From: Rhabdophis nuchalis | Taxonomy: Eukaryota > Chordata > Lepidosauria > Squamata > Natricidae | Direction: 5' to 3' | Length of the DNA: 64,000 nt | NCBI GenBank assembly: GCA_039707465.1 | Contig: CM077644.1 | Location: 95,895,375 to 95,959,374, forward strand | Shown here: one piece after another, positions 46,200 to 57,971 of the stretch | Layout of the letters: each line of letters opens with the position of its first letter | How positions within the stretch are numbered: position 1 is the first letter of the stretch | Made by a program: the position numbers and the translations under genes | Notes under the pieces: model-generated | What the model was told of the DNA's origin: nothing | What the model saw: only the letters and a program-made list of their open reading frames with translations | The model's database searches: none

Positions 46200-47848
46200 G
46201 GGATAAAACAGTCCAATCAATCAAAAACAGCACCACAAATATCAGATTAGGAACACAAGTTGAAATAGGGAAGAAAATGGTAAGTGAGCACCTGTCTGCC
46301 CTGGACGAGTTCAAATCACTAGGACCGGATGGATTACACCCCAGGGTTCTGAAGGAACTGGCAGACGAGATCTCAGAACCCCTGAACTATATCTTTCAGA
46401 GATCCTGGAGCACCGGGGAACTGCCAGAAGACTGGAAAAGAGCAGATGTGGTTCCCATCTTCAAAAAAGGAAAAAAAACAGATCCAGGAAACTATAGACC
46501 CATCAGCCTGACCTCAATGCCAGGAAAGATTCTGGAAAAGATAATTAAACAACAAATAAGTGAACACCTAGAAGCAAACAAAGTAATAGCCAAAAGCCAA
46601 CATGGGTTTGTCAAAAACAGATCATGCCAGACGAATCTAATTGCATTCTTTGACAAAGTAACAAAATCAGTGGACCAGAGGAATGCTGTTGATATAATTT
46701 ACCTGGACTTCAGTAAGGCATTTGATAAAGTAGACCATAACCTACTATTAGATAAAGTAGAAAATTGTGGGTTAGACAGCAGCACCACCAAATGGATTCG
46801 TAACTGGCTGACCAACCGCACTCAACGTGTAGTCCTCAATGGAACTGCATCTACATGGAAGGAAGTATGCAGTGGAGTCCCCCAAGGCTCTGTTTTAGGC
46901 CCAGTACTCTTTAACATCTTCATCAACGATTTGGATGAGGGGATAAATGGGGAACTCATCAAATTCGCAGACCACACCAAGCTGGCAGGAATAGCCAACA
47001 CTCCAGAAGATAGGCTTAAGATACAGAAGGATCTAGACAAACTTGAACATGGGCACTGTCTAATAAAATGAAATTCAATTGTGAAAAAAGTAAGGTCCTA
47101 CATATAGGCAAGAAAAACCAAATGCACAAGTACAGTATAGGTGGTACCTTGCTCAATAGTAGCAACTGTGACAGGGATCTCGGAATCCTAGTGGACAACC
47201 ATTTAAATATGAGCCAGCAGTGTGCAGCAGCTGCCAAAAAAGCCAACACAGTTCTAGGCTGCATCAACAGAGGGATAGAATCTAGATCGCGTGAAGTGTT
47301 AATGCCACTGTATAGTGCCTTGGTAAGGCCACACTTGGAATACTGCATACAGTTTTGGTCGCCACGATGTAGAAAAGACGTGGAGACTCTGGAAAGAGTG
47401 CAAAGAAGAGCAACCAAGATGATTAGAGGACTGGAGACTAAGACATATGAAGAACGGCTGCAGGAGCTGGGTATGTCTAGTTTGATGAAGAGAAGGACCA
47501 GGGGAGACATGATAGCAGTGTTCCGATATCTCAGAGGGTGCCACAAAGAAGAGGGAGTCAAACGTTTCTCCAAGGCACCTGGGGGCAGGACAAGGAGCAA
47601 TGGGTGGAAACTAACCAAGGAGAGAAGCAACTTAGAACTAAGGAGAAATTTCCTAACAGTAAGAACAATTAACCTCTGGAACAGCTTGCCTCCAGCAGTT
47701 GTGAATGCCCCAACCCTGGAAGTCTTTAAAAAGATGTTAGACAGCCATTTGTCTGAAATGGTATAAGGTTCCTGCCCTTGCAGGGGGTTGGACTAGAAGA
47801 CCTACAAGGTCCCTTCCAACTCTGCTATTGTATTGTATTGTATTGTAA
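46200..47848 (+). mobile_element. CR1 LINE with mutated reverse transcriptase
   Basis: The first frame (46277-47071) covers [79 protein letters not shown] and [20 protein letters not shown]. The catalytic box reads FADH instead of FADD, so a metal-binding Asp is lost. A frameshift near 47060 leads to the second frame (47068-47766), which ends in FKKMLDSHLSEMV. The 3' end is an attgt pentamer repeat. It is inserted inside an L2 of opposite orientation. Confidence 0.93.
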
Positions 47849-50035
47849 ACAAATATGTCTTAAGACATTGGCGGAAGAGGCGGAGGTCGGTGATGGTACG
47901 TAATTCAGGGGGTAGGTCATTCCAGAGGGCTGGCCCCGCCACAGACAAGGCTCTCCCCCTGGGTGTCGCCAGTCGGCATTGTCCGGCCGACGGCACCCTG
48001 AGGAGGCCCTCTCTGTGGGAGCGTATCGGTCTAAGGGATGTATGGGGCAGGAGGCGGTCTCGCATATAACTAGGCCCCGAGCCATGGAGCGCTTTAAAGA
48101 TAGTTGTCAAAACCTTGAAGCGCACTCGAAAGGCCACAGGAAGCCAATGCAGCTCGCGCAGGATCGGTGTTATGTGGGAGCACCTAGTGGCTCCCATAAT
48201 CACCCGCGCGGCTGCGTTTTGGACTAGCTGTAGCTTTCGAGTGCACCTCAAGGGAAGCCCCATGTAGAGAGCATTACAATAGTCGAGTCGGGACATCACG
48301 AGAGCTTGAGTGACTGTGCGAAGGGCAGCCCGGTCCAGTAAGGGGCGCAATTGGTGCATCAGGCGTACCTGATGAAATGCCCCCCTGGCCACGGCTGCCA
48401 CATGGTCCTCCATGGACAGCCGGGAATCCAGGAGGACACCCAAATTGCGCGCCCTCTCCACGGGGGCCAGTGTTTCGCCCCCAATGGCCAGAGTTGGAAT
48501 AATCTGGCTGAACCGGGGTGCCGGAAACCACAGCCACTCAGTCTTGGCAGGGTTGAGCTTGAGTTTGTTACCACCCATCCAGATCCGTACGGCTTCCAGA
48601 CACCGGGACAGCACTTCGGCGGCATCGTTGGCGTGGTTTGGGGTGGATATATACAACTGAGTGTCATCAGCGTACAGATGGTACTCCACCCTAAAACCAC
48701 GGATGATCTCACCCAGCGGCTTCATATATGTGTTGAAAAGAAGGGGCGAGAGGACCGACCCCTGAGGGACCCCACATAGGAGAGGCCTCGAGGTCGACTT
48801 CTGCCCTCCCGTCAACACATATTGCGACCGACCAGAGAGGTAGGACGAGAACCACCGCAGAACGGTGCCTCCCAGCCCCAACCCCCTCAGTCGGTGCAAT
48901 AGGATACCATGGTCGATGGTATCAAAAGCCGCCGAGAGGTCTAATAGGACTAGGATAGAGGAATAACCTCTATCCCGCGCCCTCCAGAGATCATCAACCA
49001 ACGCGACCAATGCCGTCTCGGTGCTGTGACCGGGTCGGAAGCCGGACTGGCGTGGGTCTAGATAATCAACTTCCTCCAGGTGTCGCGGAAACTGTTGGGC
49101 TACCACACTCTCAACAACCTTCACTAAAAAGTGAAGGTTGGAGACCGGACGATAGTTCTCTAGTAAAGCTGGGTCCAGGGACGGCTTCTTGAGGAGGGGC
49201 CTCACTACCGCCTCTTTCAAGACGGCAGGTAAGGACCCCTCACTCAAAGATGCGTTGACAATGCCCTGGAGCCAGCCTCGTGTCGTCTCCCAGGATGCCA
49301 GTACAAGCCAGGAGGGACACGGATCCATGTGGTCGCCCTAAGCTTCCTTGACAGCCTGTCCATATCCTCGGTGGTAACAAAGTCAAACTCCTCCCAAGAA
49401 GGAACCTCAAGACTAGTCTCGGACAGTCCCACAGGACCACTGTCGATGGAGGGTAGCTCATTCCGAATCCGAGTGATTTTCTCCTGCAGATAAATCCCAA
49501 ATTCCTCTGCTCGCCCTTGCAGAGGGGCTTCCCACGGCCTCTGGTGGAGGAGGGAGCGGGTCACCCCAAACAGGGCGGCAGGGCAGTTATCTGTGGATGC
49601 AATAAGGGTGGCACAATACTCACGTTTGGCCACTCTTATCGCCACTAAATAAGCCCTAATATGGGTTCTCACTAGTGTTCGGTCGGCTTCGGAGCGAGAG
49701 GATCTCCATCTTCTCTCTAGGCGTCTCTTGTGGCGTTTCATCCCCCGAAGCTCCTCAGTGAACCAAGGAGCCTGGGTGATTCGTCACCGCAAGAGAGGCC
49801 GCAAGGGCGCGACTCGGTCCAAGGCCCCCGTGGCCGCACTTAACCATGCGGCCACTAGGTCCTCAGTCGAGTCGCGGGGCAGGGTCACAGGAATTGGCCC
49901 AAGCTCCCTCTGGAACCTTTCCGGGTCCATCAGAAGCCTGGGGCGGAACCATCTAGGAGTGTCCGGTTCCGCCTCCCCGCGGGGTGTAGCGATTGGAAAG
50001 GCAGACTTAATGGTGGGCATGCATCAGGCCAAGAA
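47849..50035 (-). mobile_element. L2-type LINE with intact RT core
   Basis: Minus-strand frame from 49328 to 47802 is open for 508 codons. It holds [77 protein letters not shown] and the catalytic [10 protein letters not shown], then the full C-terminal region to [13 protein letters not shown]. Upstream pieces lie in other frames (49741-49244 and 50020-49784), so frameshifts exist near 49325 and 49760. No endonuclease domain remains. The 3' UTR is displaced to 45978-46199 by the CR1. Confidence 0.92.
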
Positions 50036-52401
50036 ATAATAGTTTGGCATCTGGTAAGATGGATGTACATTCTTAGATTTCATTTAACATTCTGAAATAA
50101 TCCATAGCTTCACAGGAAGATTGTGCTTGACTCCTATACAAAAGATGATAAAACTGAGCATTATGTACTGAGCAAATTCATATAATAATGAAATGACAAA
50201 TTTCATTAACCATGCTTGTGATGATGGGGTTTAATTTTGCCAAGATCTTTCTGCTCTGATTCTACTTCCTGCTAATTTCACTTGCTTTCAAAGGCTTCCT
50301 CATTAGCTGACTTAAATTCTTCATTGACTCAAAAGGCAAATAAATAACCTAAAATAGTCATCGTACTGAGTGTACTCAGTTGAAAGCAAAAAAAAAAAAG
50401 TGTAAGTCCCACCAACAGCTGTGTTCAATGCCTTGTTTGTTAAATTTAGCTACATTTCTCTCTAAACTTGTGTGAATGTCAGCTGACATATTGATTCAGA
50501 ATAGTCTTTTCAATCAAAAGTGTTTCTAAACAGCTGTTTGCCCAATAAGTCAAAATATATTTTGTTATTCTGTGTTTTAATTAACATAGAACAATTGGGT
50601 TGGAAGGGATCTCGGAGGTCTTCTGACTTTCTCTTCAAATAAAGCTTGAAGAATATAAATGGACATTTTCAGCTAGAAATAAATTATATCTGATCTTTTT
50701 GTAAAACTAAATGAAACAGATAGGATTCTTTGCACAACATTTTGAATCCAACCTGACCAGATTAGAACAGGAGACCTGGTGCCTGTGGACTCTTGAAGAG
50801 GTTGGCTTCACTTCAAACTTTGACCTGGAACACTGTGGTCACCCAGGGCTGGGCACGGAAGCAATACTGCCAGCACCACTCTGGTGTCCACTGTTATTTG
50901 GAGTTATCTTAAAGCAAGCTTACTAGACTTCTGGGCACTTGATTTCCCTCAACCACACATTTCTAAATCACAAGTGTGTGATTTATTGGAAACCTTCCAA
51001 GTAAACGCTCTCTGTGTGTGAATGCATGGCTGGACTAGTGCCTGTTTGATATTGCAGCCTAGCCTCCTTGCTTGATGATTTAAATGTTCAAACGTATTCT
51101 AAATTTGCATAGGCATAAAGTTATTCCCTGGAGCTACCTGGAATTTAGACCCAGGAGCAAACCTTTCCAATGTAGATAGTACCTTTGTCCCTAGGAACAG
51201 ATTGATCCTGTTCTCCTGTCTCAACCATTGTGAATTATGATGTCAGTTTATCTACTTCAGCTACACTCTGAAGTAAGAGGAGAAGAAAAAAAGATTATTC
51301 TAAAATAGGCAAGGTCCTGAGAGAAGGAAATGCCTAATAAATATGAAATAGAAGAAACAAACGCAGATGTCTCTCTGGAAGAGCAACATTTTCCTGGGGT
51401 CAGGTCTTGCGCTCAAAGAGATGGAGAGTATTTTGTCTGGAAAAGCTGAAAAAGCAATGAAATCACAATGTTGATATGGCCTTTGGGCCTATGAGAGTTC
51501 CAGGTGCATTGTTTCTCAGGAGTCTGGACAAACAATTTTTTGGCTTTAATTTCCCAATGCCGCTAGGTTTCTTCCTGAGGAATTTTGGTATACTGTGGCC
51601 AAGTCAACATTGCAAAAAACTGTGGACATTGCAGTACAGCTACATCTGTCAGTTTTCATAGGAACATAGAGATGAAAGTAGGTCATCTAGTCTCTGTCCT
51701 TGCTATTACAGTTGAGGAAATCTGCCTGTGCAACATCCTTAATAAGTAGCATCTATCTTTGCTGATAGTCTACCATATTCCAAGGTCGCCTGTACCAAAT
51801 TGCTCATTTCTTCCCAATGTCCTATCAAAATCAGGCCATTTGAACCTGTTCAATATCAATATTATTTATGCAACATTGAATAAATCTTCCCTGTCATTGG
51901 TATGACAGCCCTTCCAAGATGTGAGGATGACAGAGTAAATTTAAACATTCTTCTGGTGTTCTGAAATAAGACTTGTGGTTGGAGACTTCATTTTTTAATC
52001 TGGGCGAAGCATCTACAGAGCTAAGTAGTCCTAGTTCCATGGATAATTTAAGGTTGGGAAGCATTTAAAGAAATCAAAATGCTTTAAAAAAATGAAAAAG
52101 TCATAAAAATGAAAGGTTTAATCAGGTCTGTACTGCTTTGCCAGTTCTCCCAATTAATGCCAGGCCATTTCCTCTTTTTAAAGCCCAGGTCACTCTAACT
52201 CCCTAGTTCAACACAGGGGCAATAATTTTTAAAATACAGGGTAGGAAGAGAGTATGTATTGTTATTCAAAAAAAAACACCATATCATTAGAAGCCCTTTA
52301 GTATTAACAGGTCTTTTTGCACATCCCATCTTGAACTTATTATATGGATATCATCTTCACCTTCAGGAAGATGGCTTGGAATTTAAGATAATTGCTTTTC
52401 C

Positions 52402-52515
52402 GGGAGGGAGGGAGGGAGGGAGGGAGGGAGGGAGGGAGGGAGGGAGGGAGGGAGGGAGGGAGGGAAGGAGGGAGGGAGGGAGAAAGGGAAGGAGGGAGGG
52501 AGGGAGGGAGAGGGA

Positions 52516-52577
<62 letters not shown>
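52402..52577 (+). repeat. (GGGA)n and (AG)n microsatellites
   Basis: A ggga array with few interruptions (52402-52510) passes directly into a pure ag array (52511-52577). It is 250 bp upstream of exon 20. The long frames here are artefacts of the repeat. Confidence 0.95.
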
Positions 52578-52580
<3 letters not shown>

Positions 52581-52825
52581 AAAGTCTTATCAAAAGCATA
52601 TTAATTCATTCACTTTTGCATTGTGTTCACTTCAGTGTCTCCAGAGATCTCAGGCGTCAGTTAATGGCATCTGTGATCTCCATTTATCTGAAATTAATGG
52701 TAATAATAGCTGTTAATTCATTGTTATTTGCGATTATTATATTATTATGATGATTACTCATTATAAATCCAATATTCTTTATTCACGTATTTGATTCCTT
52801 TTAATGGTCTTTTTTTTGTGTCTAG

Positions 52826-52957
52826 GTCTATCATTACAGGTCTTTTCCCACCTACATCTGGAACAATATTGATTGATGGAATGGACAACCAAATACACAT
52901 TGATTCCATCCAGCAGAGTTTAGGCATGTGCCCCCAAAACAACATCTTGTTCAATCA
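52826..52957 (+). CDS. ABCA4: ABCA4 exon 20 (NBD1, Q-loop)
   Basis: Exon of 132 nt, equal to human. It enters at codon position 3 after tgtctag and leaves after two bases before gtaagt. It encodes [33 protein letters not shown] and [14 protein letters not shown] (near 52930) contains the Q-loop glutamine that couples ATP binding to the membrane helices. Human has CPQHN here; the Asn is a mild change. Confidence 0.96.
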
Positions 52958-53641
52958 GTAAGTGCTAATGGAAATGTATTTCAAAGTTCTTTAAGGAGCC
53001 TTAGTTTTGCCAGTAAAATTCTGTAAGGTGCCATGATATTGATATAAGGGGCAGGTCACAATTATGCCCGGGATGTGTGGGGTCTATAGATACTTTCTCA
53101 GCCCTTTTTCTGGTTTGTGCAGTATACAGCTCCTCAATGGAAGGCAGGCTGAGTGTGATTGTTTTTTCTGCAGTCCTAACTATCTGTTGAAGCCTGTACC
53201 TAGCCTGTTTGGTTCTTGTGCCCAACCAGACAGTTTCTACTTGTATTAAATAAAACTGATGTTGGCAAAATACCACTTCAGTATTGGCACTCACTATTGT
53301 CTAATTCTAGCCTCCAGTCTAGACAGATCAAGACATGAAATGGCTCTCGATACCTGCAAAAGAGCTTTCCTATGCTTTCAAATACTATTTCTGATGGATT
53401 ATGTTCTCTCCTCTTTCGTAATGAATGAAGCCCATCCTTCCCTCTCCTCCTCCCTCTCTCCCTCAAATAAGGCACTTGCTTTATTGCTGCCAATACTGCA
53501 TACCTATTTCTTTTGCCTCCCAAAACAAGGGTTTGTACATTTTTGAAGCAATATAAAAAGCAACAAATGCAACGTTCTCATTTATTCATTCATTCAGTTA
53601 GTTTCCTTTCGTCAGCTAAAGCCGCCATGTTTTTTCTTGAG
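52958..53641 (+). other. ABCA4: ABCA4 intron 20
   Basis: Intron of 684 bp. I recognise no repeat in it, only local T-rich stretches near the acceptor. Confidence 0.82.
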
Positions 53642-53781
53642 CCTTACGGTTTCAGAACACATCCAGTTCTACGCCCAGTTGAAAGGAAGAAGCAAAGCAG
53701 AGGCAAAACTGGAAACGGAAAGGTTCCTGGAAGACATTGGCCTACCACATAAAAGGAATGAAGAGGCTCAAAACCTGTCAG
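53642..53781 (+). CDS. ABCA4: ABCA4 exon 21 (NBD1 helical part)
   Basis: Exon of 140 nt, equal to human. The first base completes a His codon from exon 20. The acceptor is tttttcttgag and the donor gtgtgg. It encodes [40 protein letters not shown] and QNLSG. The last residues begin the ABC signature, which continues in exon 22 as LSGGMQ. The human protein reads similarly over the whole stretch. Confidence 0.95.
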
Positions 53782-54388
53782 GTGTGGAAAAGCCAGAGAA
53801 CCATAATTTGTCCAAAAGTTTACAATAATCCAGGGATGTCCAAACTTGGGAACTTTAAGACTTGTGGACTTCAACTCCCAGAATTCCCCAGCCAGCATAG
53901 CTGGCTGGGGAATTCTGGGAGTTGAAGTCCACAAGTCTTAAAGTTCCCAAGTTTGGACATCCCTGCAATAATCTATTCTTGTTCTGTATTGAGACTCTGT
54001 ATTTCTATCTTGATTTCTGCAAGACTTTCTGAGCTTTTTATAAGAAAAATGTTGAATACACATGTTACATGAGAAATAAATTTCAGAGCAATGCTTTGCT
54101 TGTCTGATGGTAAAACCTAAACAAGAATCATATGGTATCTTGAACTATAGCATACTTCCTCTGGTCTAAACTTGTTAATAACATTAATCCATGTTATCAA
54201 ATGCTAAAGTGACTATCTTTTGAGTTTCTACTAGACTTTGTAAAGTTGACTTAAATATTTGATGTGAATTCTCTTGTATGCTACCCAAAAGCAAACTGTC
54301 GCCTATTAAAGTAGCCCTTTCTTGGATAAAAATGCAAAACTATGTTTTAAGATTCCACACCCACCCACCCTCCATTTCCCTTATTTAG
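53782..54388 (+). other. ABCA4: ABCA4 intron 21
   Basis: Intron of 607 bp. It contains a palindromic hAT MITE (53831-53965) starting only 50 bp after the donor. The remainder is unremarkable. Confidence 0.82.
53831..53965. mobile_element. Perfect-looking palindromic hAT MITE, 135 bp
   Basis: Left end cagggatgtccaaacttggg, right end cccaagtttggacatccctg, with long arms meeting near ccagcatagctgg. An exact 8-bp duplication caataatc flanks it (53823-53830 and 53966-53973). The transcript of this intron can fold into a long hairpin. Confidence 0.93.
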
Positions 54389-54526
54389 GTGGCATGCAAC
54401 GGAAACTATCTATTGCCATTTCTTTTGTGGGTGAAGCAAAAGTAGTAGTTCTAGATGAGCCTACATCTGGAGTGGATCCCTACTCCAGACGCTCTATTTG
54501 GGATCTCCTTCTGAAATATCGCTCAG
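54389..54526 (+). CDS. ABCA4: ABCA4 exon 22 (NBD1 signature and Walker B)
   Basis: Exon of 138 nt, equal to human. It completes the first signature Gly, giving LSGGMQRK, then [34 protein letters not shown] and [15 protein letters not shown] (about 54441-54462) is Walker B with the catalytic Glu. The D-loop is SGVDPYSR. The acceptor is ccttatttag and the donor gtaatt. The NBD1 core is fully preserved. Confidence 0.97.
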
Positions 54527-54659
54527 GTAATTTTATTTCAAAAAAAGTAACTCGGGCTTTAAAACAACTTTATATGGCACTATATAAAGCATGACTTACA
54601 GTTTGGATATGTATGTATACTTGGTGTTGAGTTATGTTTTGTATTCTGCAGCAGCACAA

Positions 54660-55064
54660 CAAGCTTCCCTTCCCTCCCTCCCTCCCTTCCCTCCTTCCTT
54701 CCTTTCTCCCTCCCTTTCCTCTTCTTCTCCTCTTCCCTCCCTCCCTTCCTTCCCTCCTTCCTTCCTTTCTCCCTCCCTTTCCTCTTCCTCTTCCTCTCCT
54801 CTTCCCTCTCTCCCTTCCCTCCTCCTTCCCTCCCTCCCTCCCCTCCTTCACTCCTCCTCCTTCCTCCCTCCCCTCCTTCCTTCCTTCCTCCCTCCCTGCC
54901 TCCCTCCCTGCCTCCCTCCCTTTCTTCCTTCCATCCATCCATCCATCCTTTCTGCCTTCCCCCCTCCCTCCCTCCCTCTCCTCCTCCTCTCTCCTCCCTC
55001 CCTCCCTCCCTCCCTCCCTCCCTCCCTTCTCTTTCTTTCTTTCTTTCTTCCTTCCTTCCTTCCT
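54660..55064 (+). repeat. CCTT/CCCT pyrimidine tract
   Basis: About 400 bp of cctt, ccct and cttt units with few purines. It gives long spurious frames on both strands. Confidence 0.95.
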
Positions 55065-55175
55065 ATCTTTATTATTTTTACAAATAACTAAAATCAGCAA
55101 ACATATACTTTTTCCTCTTATTCTCCCCACAACAACAACCTGGGGTGAGTTGGGCTGGCCTTCTTTTTATTATGT

Positions 55176-55712
55176 ACTAGCCATTTTCAGCCACGCATTG
55201 CTGTGGCCCAGTCTGGTTAAATGGCCAACCAATCTGTGTGTAGATCTACACTTGCACACACAAACACGGACACACAACCACTGTATAACCCCCAACCTAC
55301 CTACCTACTGTATTTCTTCCTCTCACCCTCTACCTACCTACCTACCTACTGTATTTCTCCCTCTCTCTATTCACCTACCTACCTACCTACCTACCTACCT
55401 ACCTACCTACTGCATTTCTCCCTCCCTCTCTCTATCCCTATAGCTGCCTACCTACCTACTGTATTTCTCCCTCAGAGTATTTTATGTCATAAAGGATGAC
55501 ATAATACCTGTGGCCCACTGCTCTCTCTGTATCCATCTTTTTTACATTTCTGTTGCATGTTCCTGGCACAGGTGTGACATCTACACAATCTATATATATC
55601 ATTGGTGCCGTACTTGAAAGGAACATTGTGTGAAAATTTGGAAGCGATCGGTGCAGTACTTTTGGAGATTAGCTGTTTTGAACAAACTCTTGTTACATTT
55701 TTATTTATATAG
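55176..55712 (+). mobile_element. Dispersed repeat with ACCT core, second copy
   Basis: Begins actagccattttcagccacg and ends cttgttacatttttatttat. It matches 26334-26900 on both flanks of its variable acct core (55300-55475). Confidence 0.7.
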
Positions 55713-56871
55713 ATGTACAAATAATTATATTTTCCTTCTGAAAATAGGTTTCCCATTAAAATTAAAAAAAATTAGCAATCATGAAGTTCATGGACTTTAG
55801 GGTGGTGTGTCAGTGCCCCCCTCAATCCATTTCCAAATGCATTAAGTTTTCTCTGGAAGCCATTAGTTTATTTATTGTGATTAAAAATGACAAGATGACA
55901 CTTATTCTTCGCCAAAGGGGGAAGGTGAGAAATAACACCTGTCTCTAACATACAACTTTACATATTTTGTCTTGCTTTATTGGTTGACAAGCCTTTGTAG
56001 TCTAAAACCTAAGGCTGTTAAGACATAACTAATTATATGTGGGCAGTGTTTTGACAGGTGCACTCGACCCTTTCCTCATTATTAACTGGTTGCTCAACCA
56101 TGGGGGGGAACTATTATTTGGAAGAATAAAATTAATAGATAATCATTTTTCATTTAATAAAAGTGATGCTGGATTATTATCTAAAGTAATAGACAAATTG
56201 AGCTGAAAAATGCCACAAAAATATTAGGTTCATTAGCTTCATTATGTCAATTACAACTATTATAAAACTGTAATTATAAAGCTATTATAAAACTTCAGGT
56301 TAATTTAATGAAGTTATTGCCCCTATGAATTTTTGAGTTTAGATAGCACCTGTCCATTTTTCCTGAACAGGACATTCATTGCTTAGTTAATTATACCTTT
56401 ATATAAAAATAAATATAGACATAGGAAATATATATACATTAAATATATATATATAATTATCTTTTTAAAAAATGTATAAAAGATGTGGGTCTTTCCCTTC
56501 TCTTTTCTTTTTATATTCAATAAAAATTAAATCAGATTTTTTAAAAAAGTATGAACAAAGTTACAAACTAGCAAAATCTGAAGTTCAGTCAACAGTGAAG
56601 ACCTTGCTTTGCTTATCCAAAGAAATAGCTCCAACTTGAAAGACTTTATTAAAAATAAGTCATATGATTTTGGTCTTATGATCTACAGTAGGAGATTAGG
56701 TCTTTGTATGATTGCAATAATTCTGCCTTTTTTTGTTTATAAATGATAAGTGTTTTAAGTTTCCATTGACAGAACTCTTTCCAGATCCAGCTGGAATGTT
56801 CAGTTTTTTTCAGTAAACCTTTTCTGCTATGTTTCAAGACAAAGCAATGTTGTTTCTCTTGATCTTTGCAC

Positions 56872-56949
<78 letters not shown>

Positions 56950-57200
56950 TTTAATTTGTAGATCGCTCCATCTCCCCGAAGGGACTCGGAGAGGTGCACA
57001 GGGGAATTAAAAACATGCAAACATAAATACATCATAAATATATATAAAAGCAGATTAAACAATTTATCCCTGCGCTAAAACCCAAAATACTAAAAACTAA
57101 ACCCCTTAAAAACCCAATTAAAACAATTTTAAATGTTCAGACTGAGAGGCTGAAAGGTAGGTTAGGCCAGGCCGGCCTGTTGGAATAGATAAATCTTGAG
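56872..57200 (-). mobile_element. L2-type LINE 3' end with AAT tail
   Basis: An aat array (56872-56946) joins the L2 3' UTR, seen on the plus strand as cgctccatctccccgaaggg. The element continues to ttaggccaggccggcctgttg. It is truncated after cttttgtcggaa. Confidence 0.87.
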
Positions 57201-57619
57201 CTTTTGTCGGAATATCAAAATATTACAGGGTGCTTAAGCCAGGGAAAGCAATCCAAGGCAAAAATGGTTGTAAAACTGGGTGCAACCATGTGTCCACTTA
57301 TCGTTGTAATTCCAGGATCAATTACTGTCCTAAGTCAAGGACCACCAACAATATGTTCTCAACATTTCTCATGGTGCCTTCTAGCATAAAAAGATTGCCT
57401 ACTTTTAATGTAGACATTTGAAAATTCAGAAGATGCGAGCATTGTGTGTCATTCTCTTTGCCCCATCCTCTGAGATAGATTATCAGTGTTTGAAGCATCA
57501 TGAAGCATTCAAGGATAAAAGGTTCCTGTGTGCACATTCTGTACACTCCTTTGCATCAATCCCAGGTACAAATTTGGAATGCCCAAAGTATGCTTGACAG
57601 ACTTGTTGCTTCCTCTCAG

Positions 57620-57810
57620 GCAGAACCATCATACTGTCTACCCATCACATGGACGAGGCAGATATCCTTGGAGATCGCATTGCCATCGTTTCCCGAGGAA
57701 AGCTGCACTGCTCAGGATCACCTGTATTTTTAAAGAACTCCTTTGGATCAGGCTTTTATCTCACCTTGGTTCGCAAGATGAAAAGTGTTGAAAATGGTCA
57801 GAAGGATGTA
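57620..57810 (+). CDS. ABCA4: ABCA4 exon 23 (NBD1 H-loop)
   Basis: Exon of 191 nt after ttcctctcag and before gtaagt, one codon shorter than human as I recall it. It encodes [55 protein letters not shown] and SVENGQKDV. The His of STHHMDEAD is the H-loop residue. [13 protein letters not shown] is typical of the end of an ABCA NBD. The last eight residues lie in the variable segment after the domain. Confidence 0.95.
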
Positions 57811-57971
57811 GTAAGTGGTTAGCACCATTTTTGCACAAATAGCATTTGCCCCTAGAGTGAATTCAGATATTGTGAGTGACTCCATATTTACATATATTTT
57901 ATTCAGGGAGAAGAATCAAGTGACAGTACTAAATAACATCTCTGCTGGCCCTTATCAATTATGCCATATTC

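Larger units (their letters stand above)
45767..52825 (+). other. ABCA4: ABCA4 intron 19
   Basis: Intron of 7.06 kb. About 4 kb of it (45978-50035) is one L2 element split by CR1. A SINE remnant lies near 45830-45960 and a short CR1-like tag near 50586-50630. A GGGA/AG microsatellite sits 250 bp before exon 20. Positions 50640-52390 hold nothing else that I recognise, except a possible degraded CR1 tag near 51660. Confidence 0.78.
54527..57619 (+). other. ABCA4: ABCA4 intron 22
   Basis: Intron of 3.1 kb. Its 5' part is a 400-bp pyrimidine tract. Then follow the second copy of the dispersed tetramer repeat (55176-55712), an AAT microsatellite and an L2 3' end (56872-57200). Positions 55720-56865 are AT-rich with nothing recognised. 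Confidence 0.78.

Noticed and set aside
52259..52750. Frame with GGREGGREGG and ERERER repeats
   Set aside because: It is a direct reading of the ggga and ag microsatellites.
54570..55443. Open frames of 120-269 codons, Ser/Pro/Leu or Gly/Arg/Glu-rich
   Set aside because: They are translations of a cctt/ccct simple repeat on either strand.
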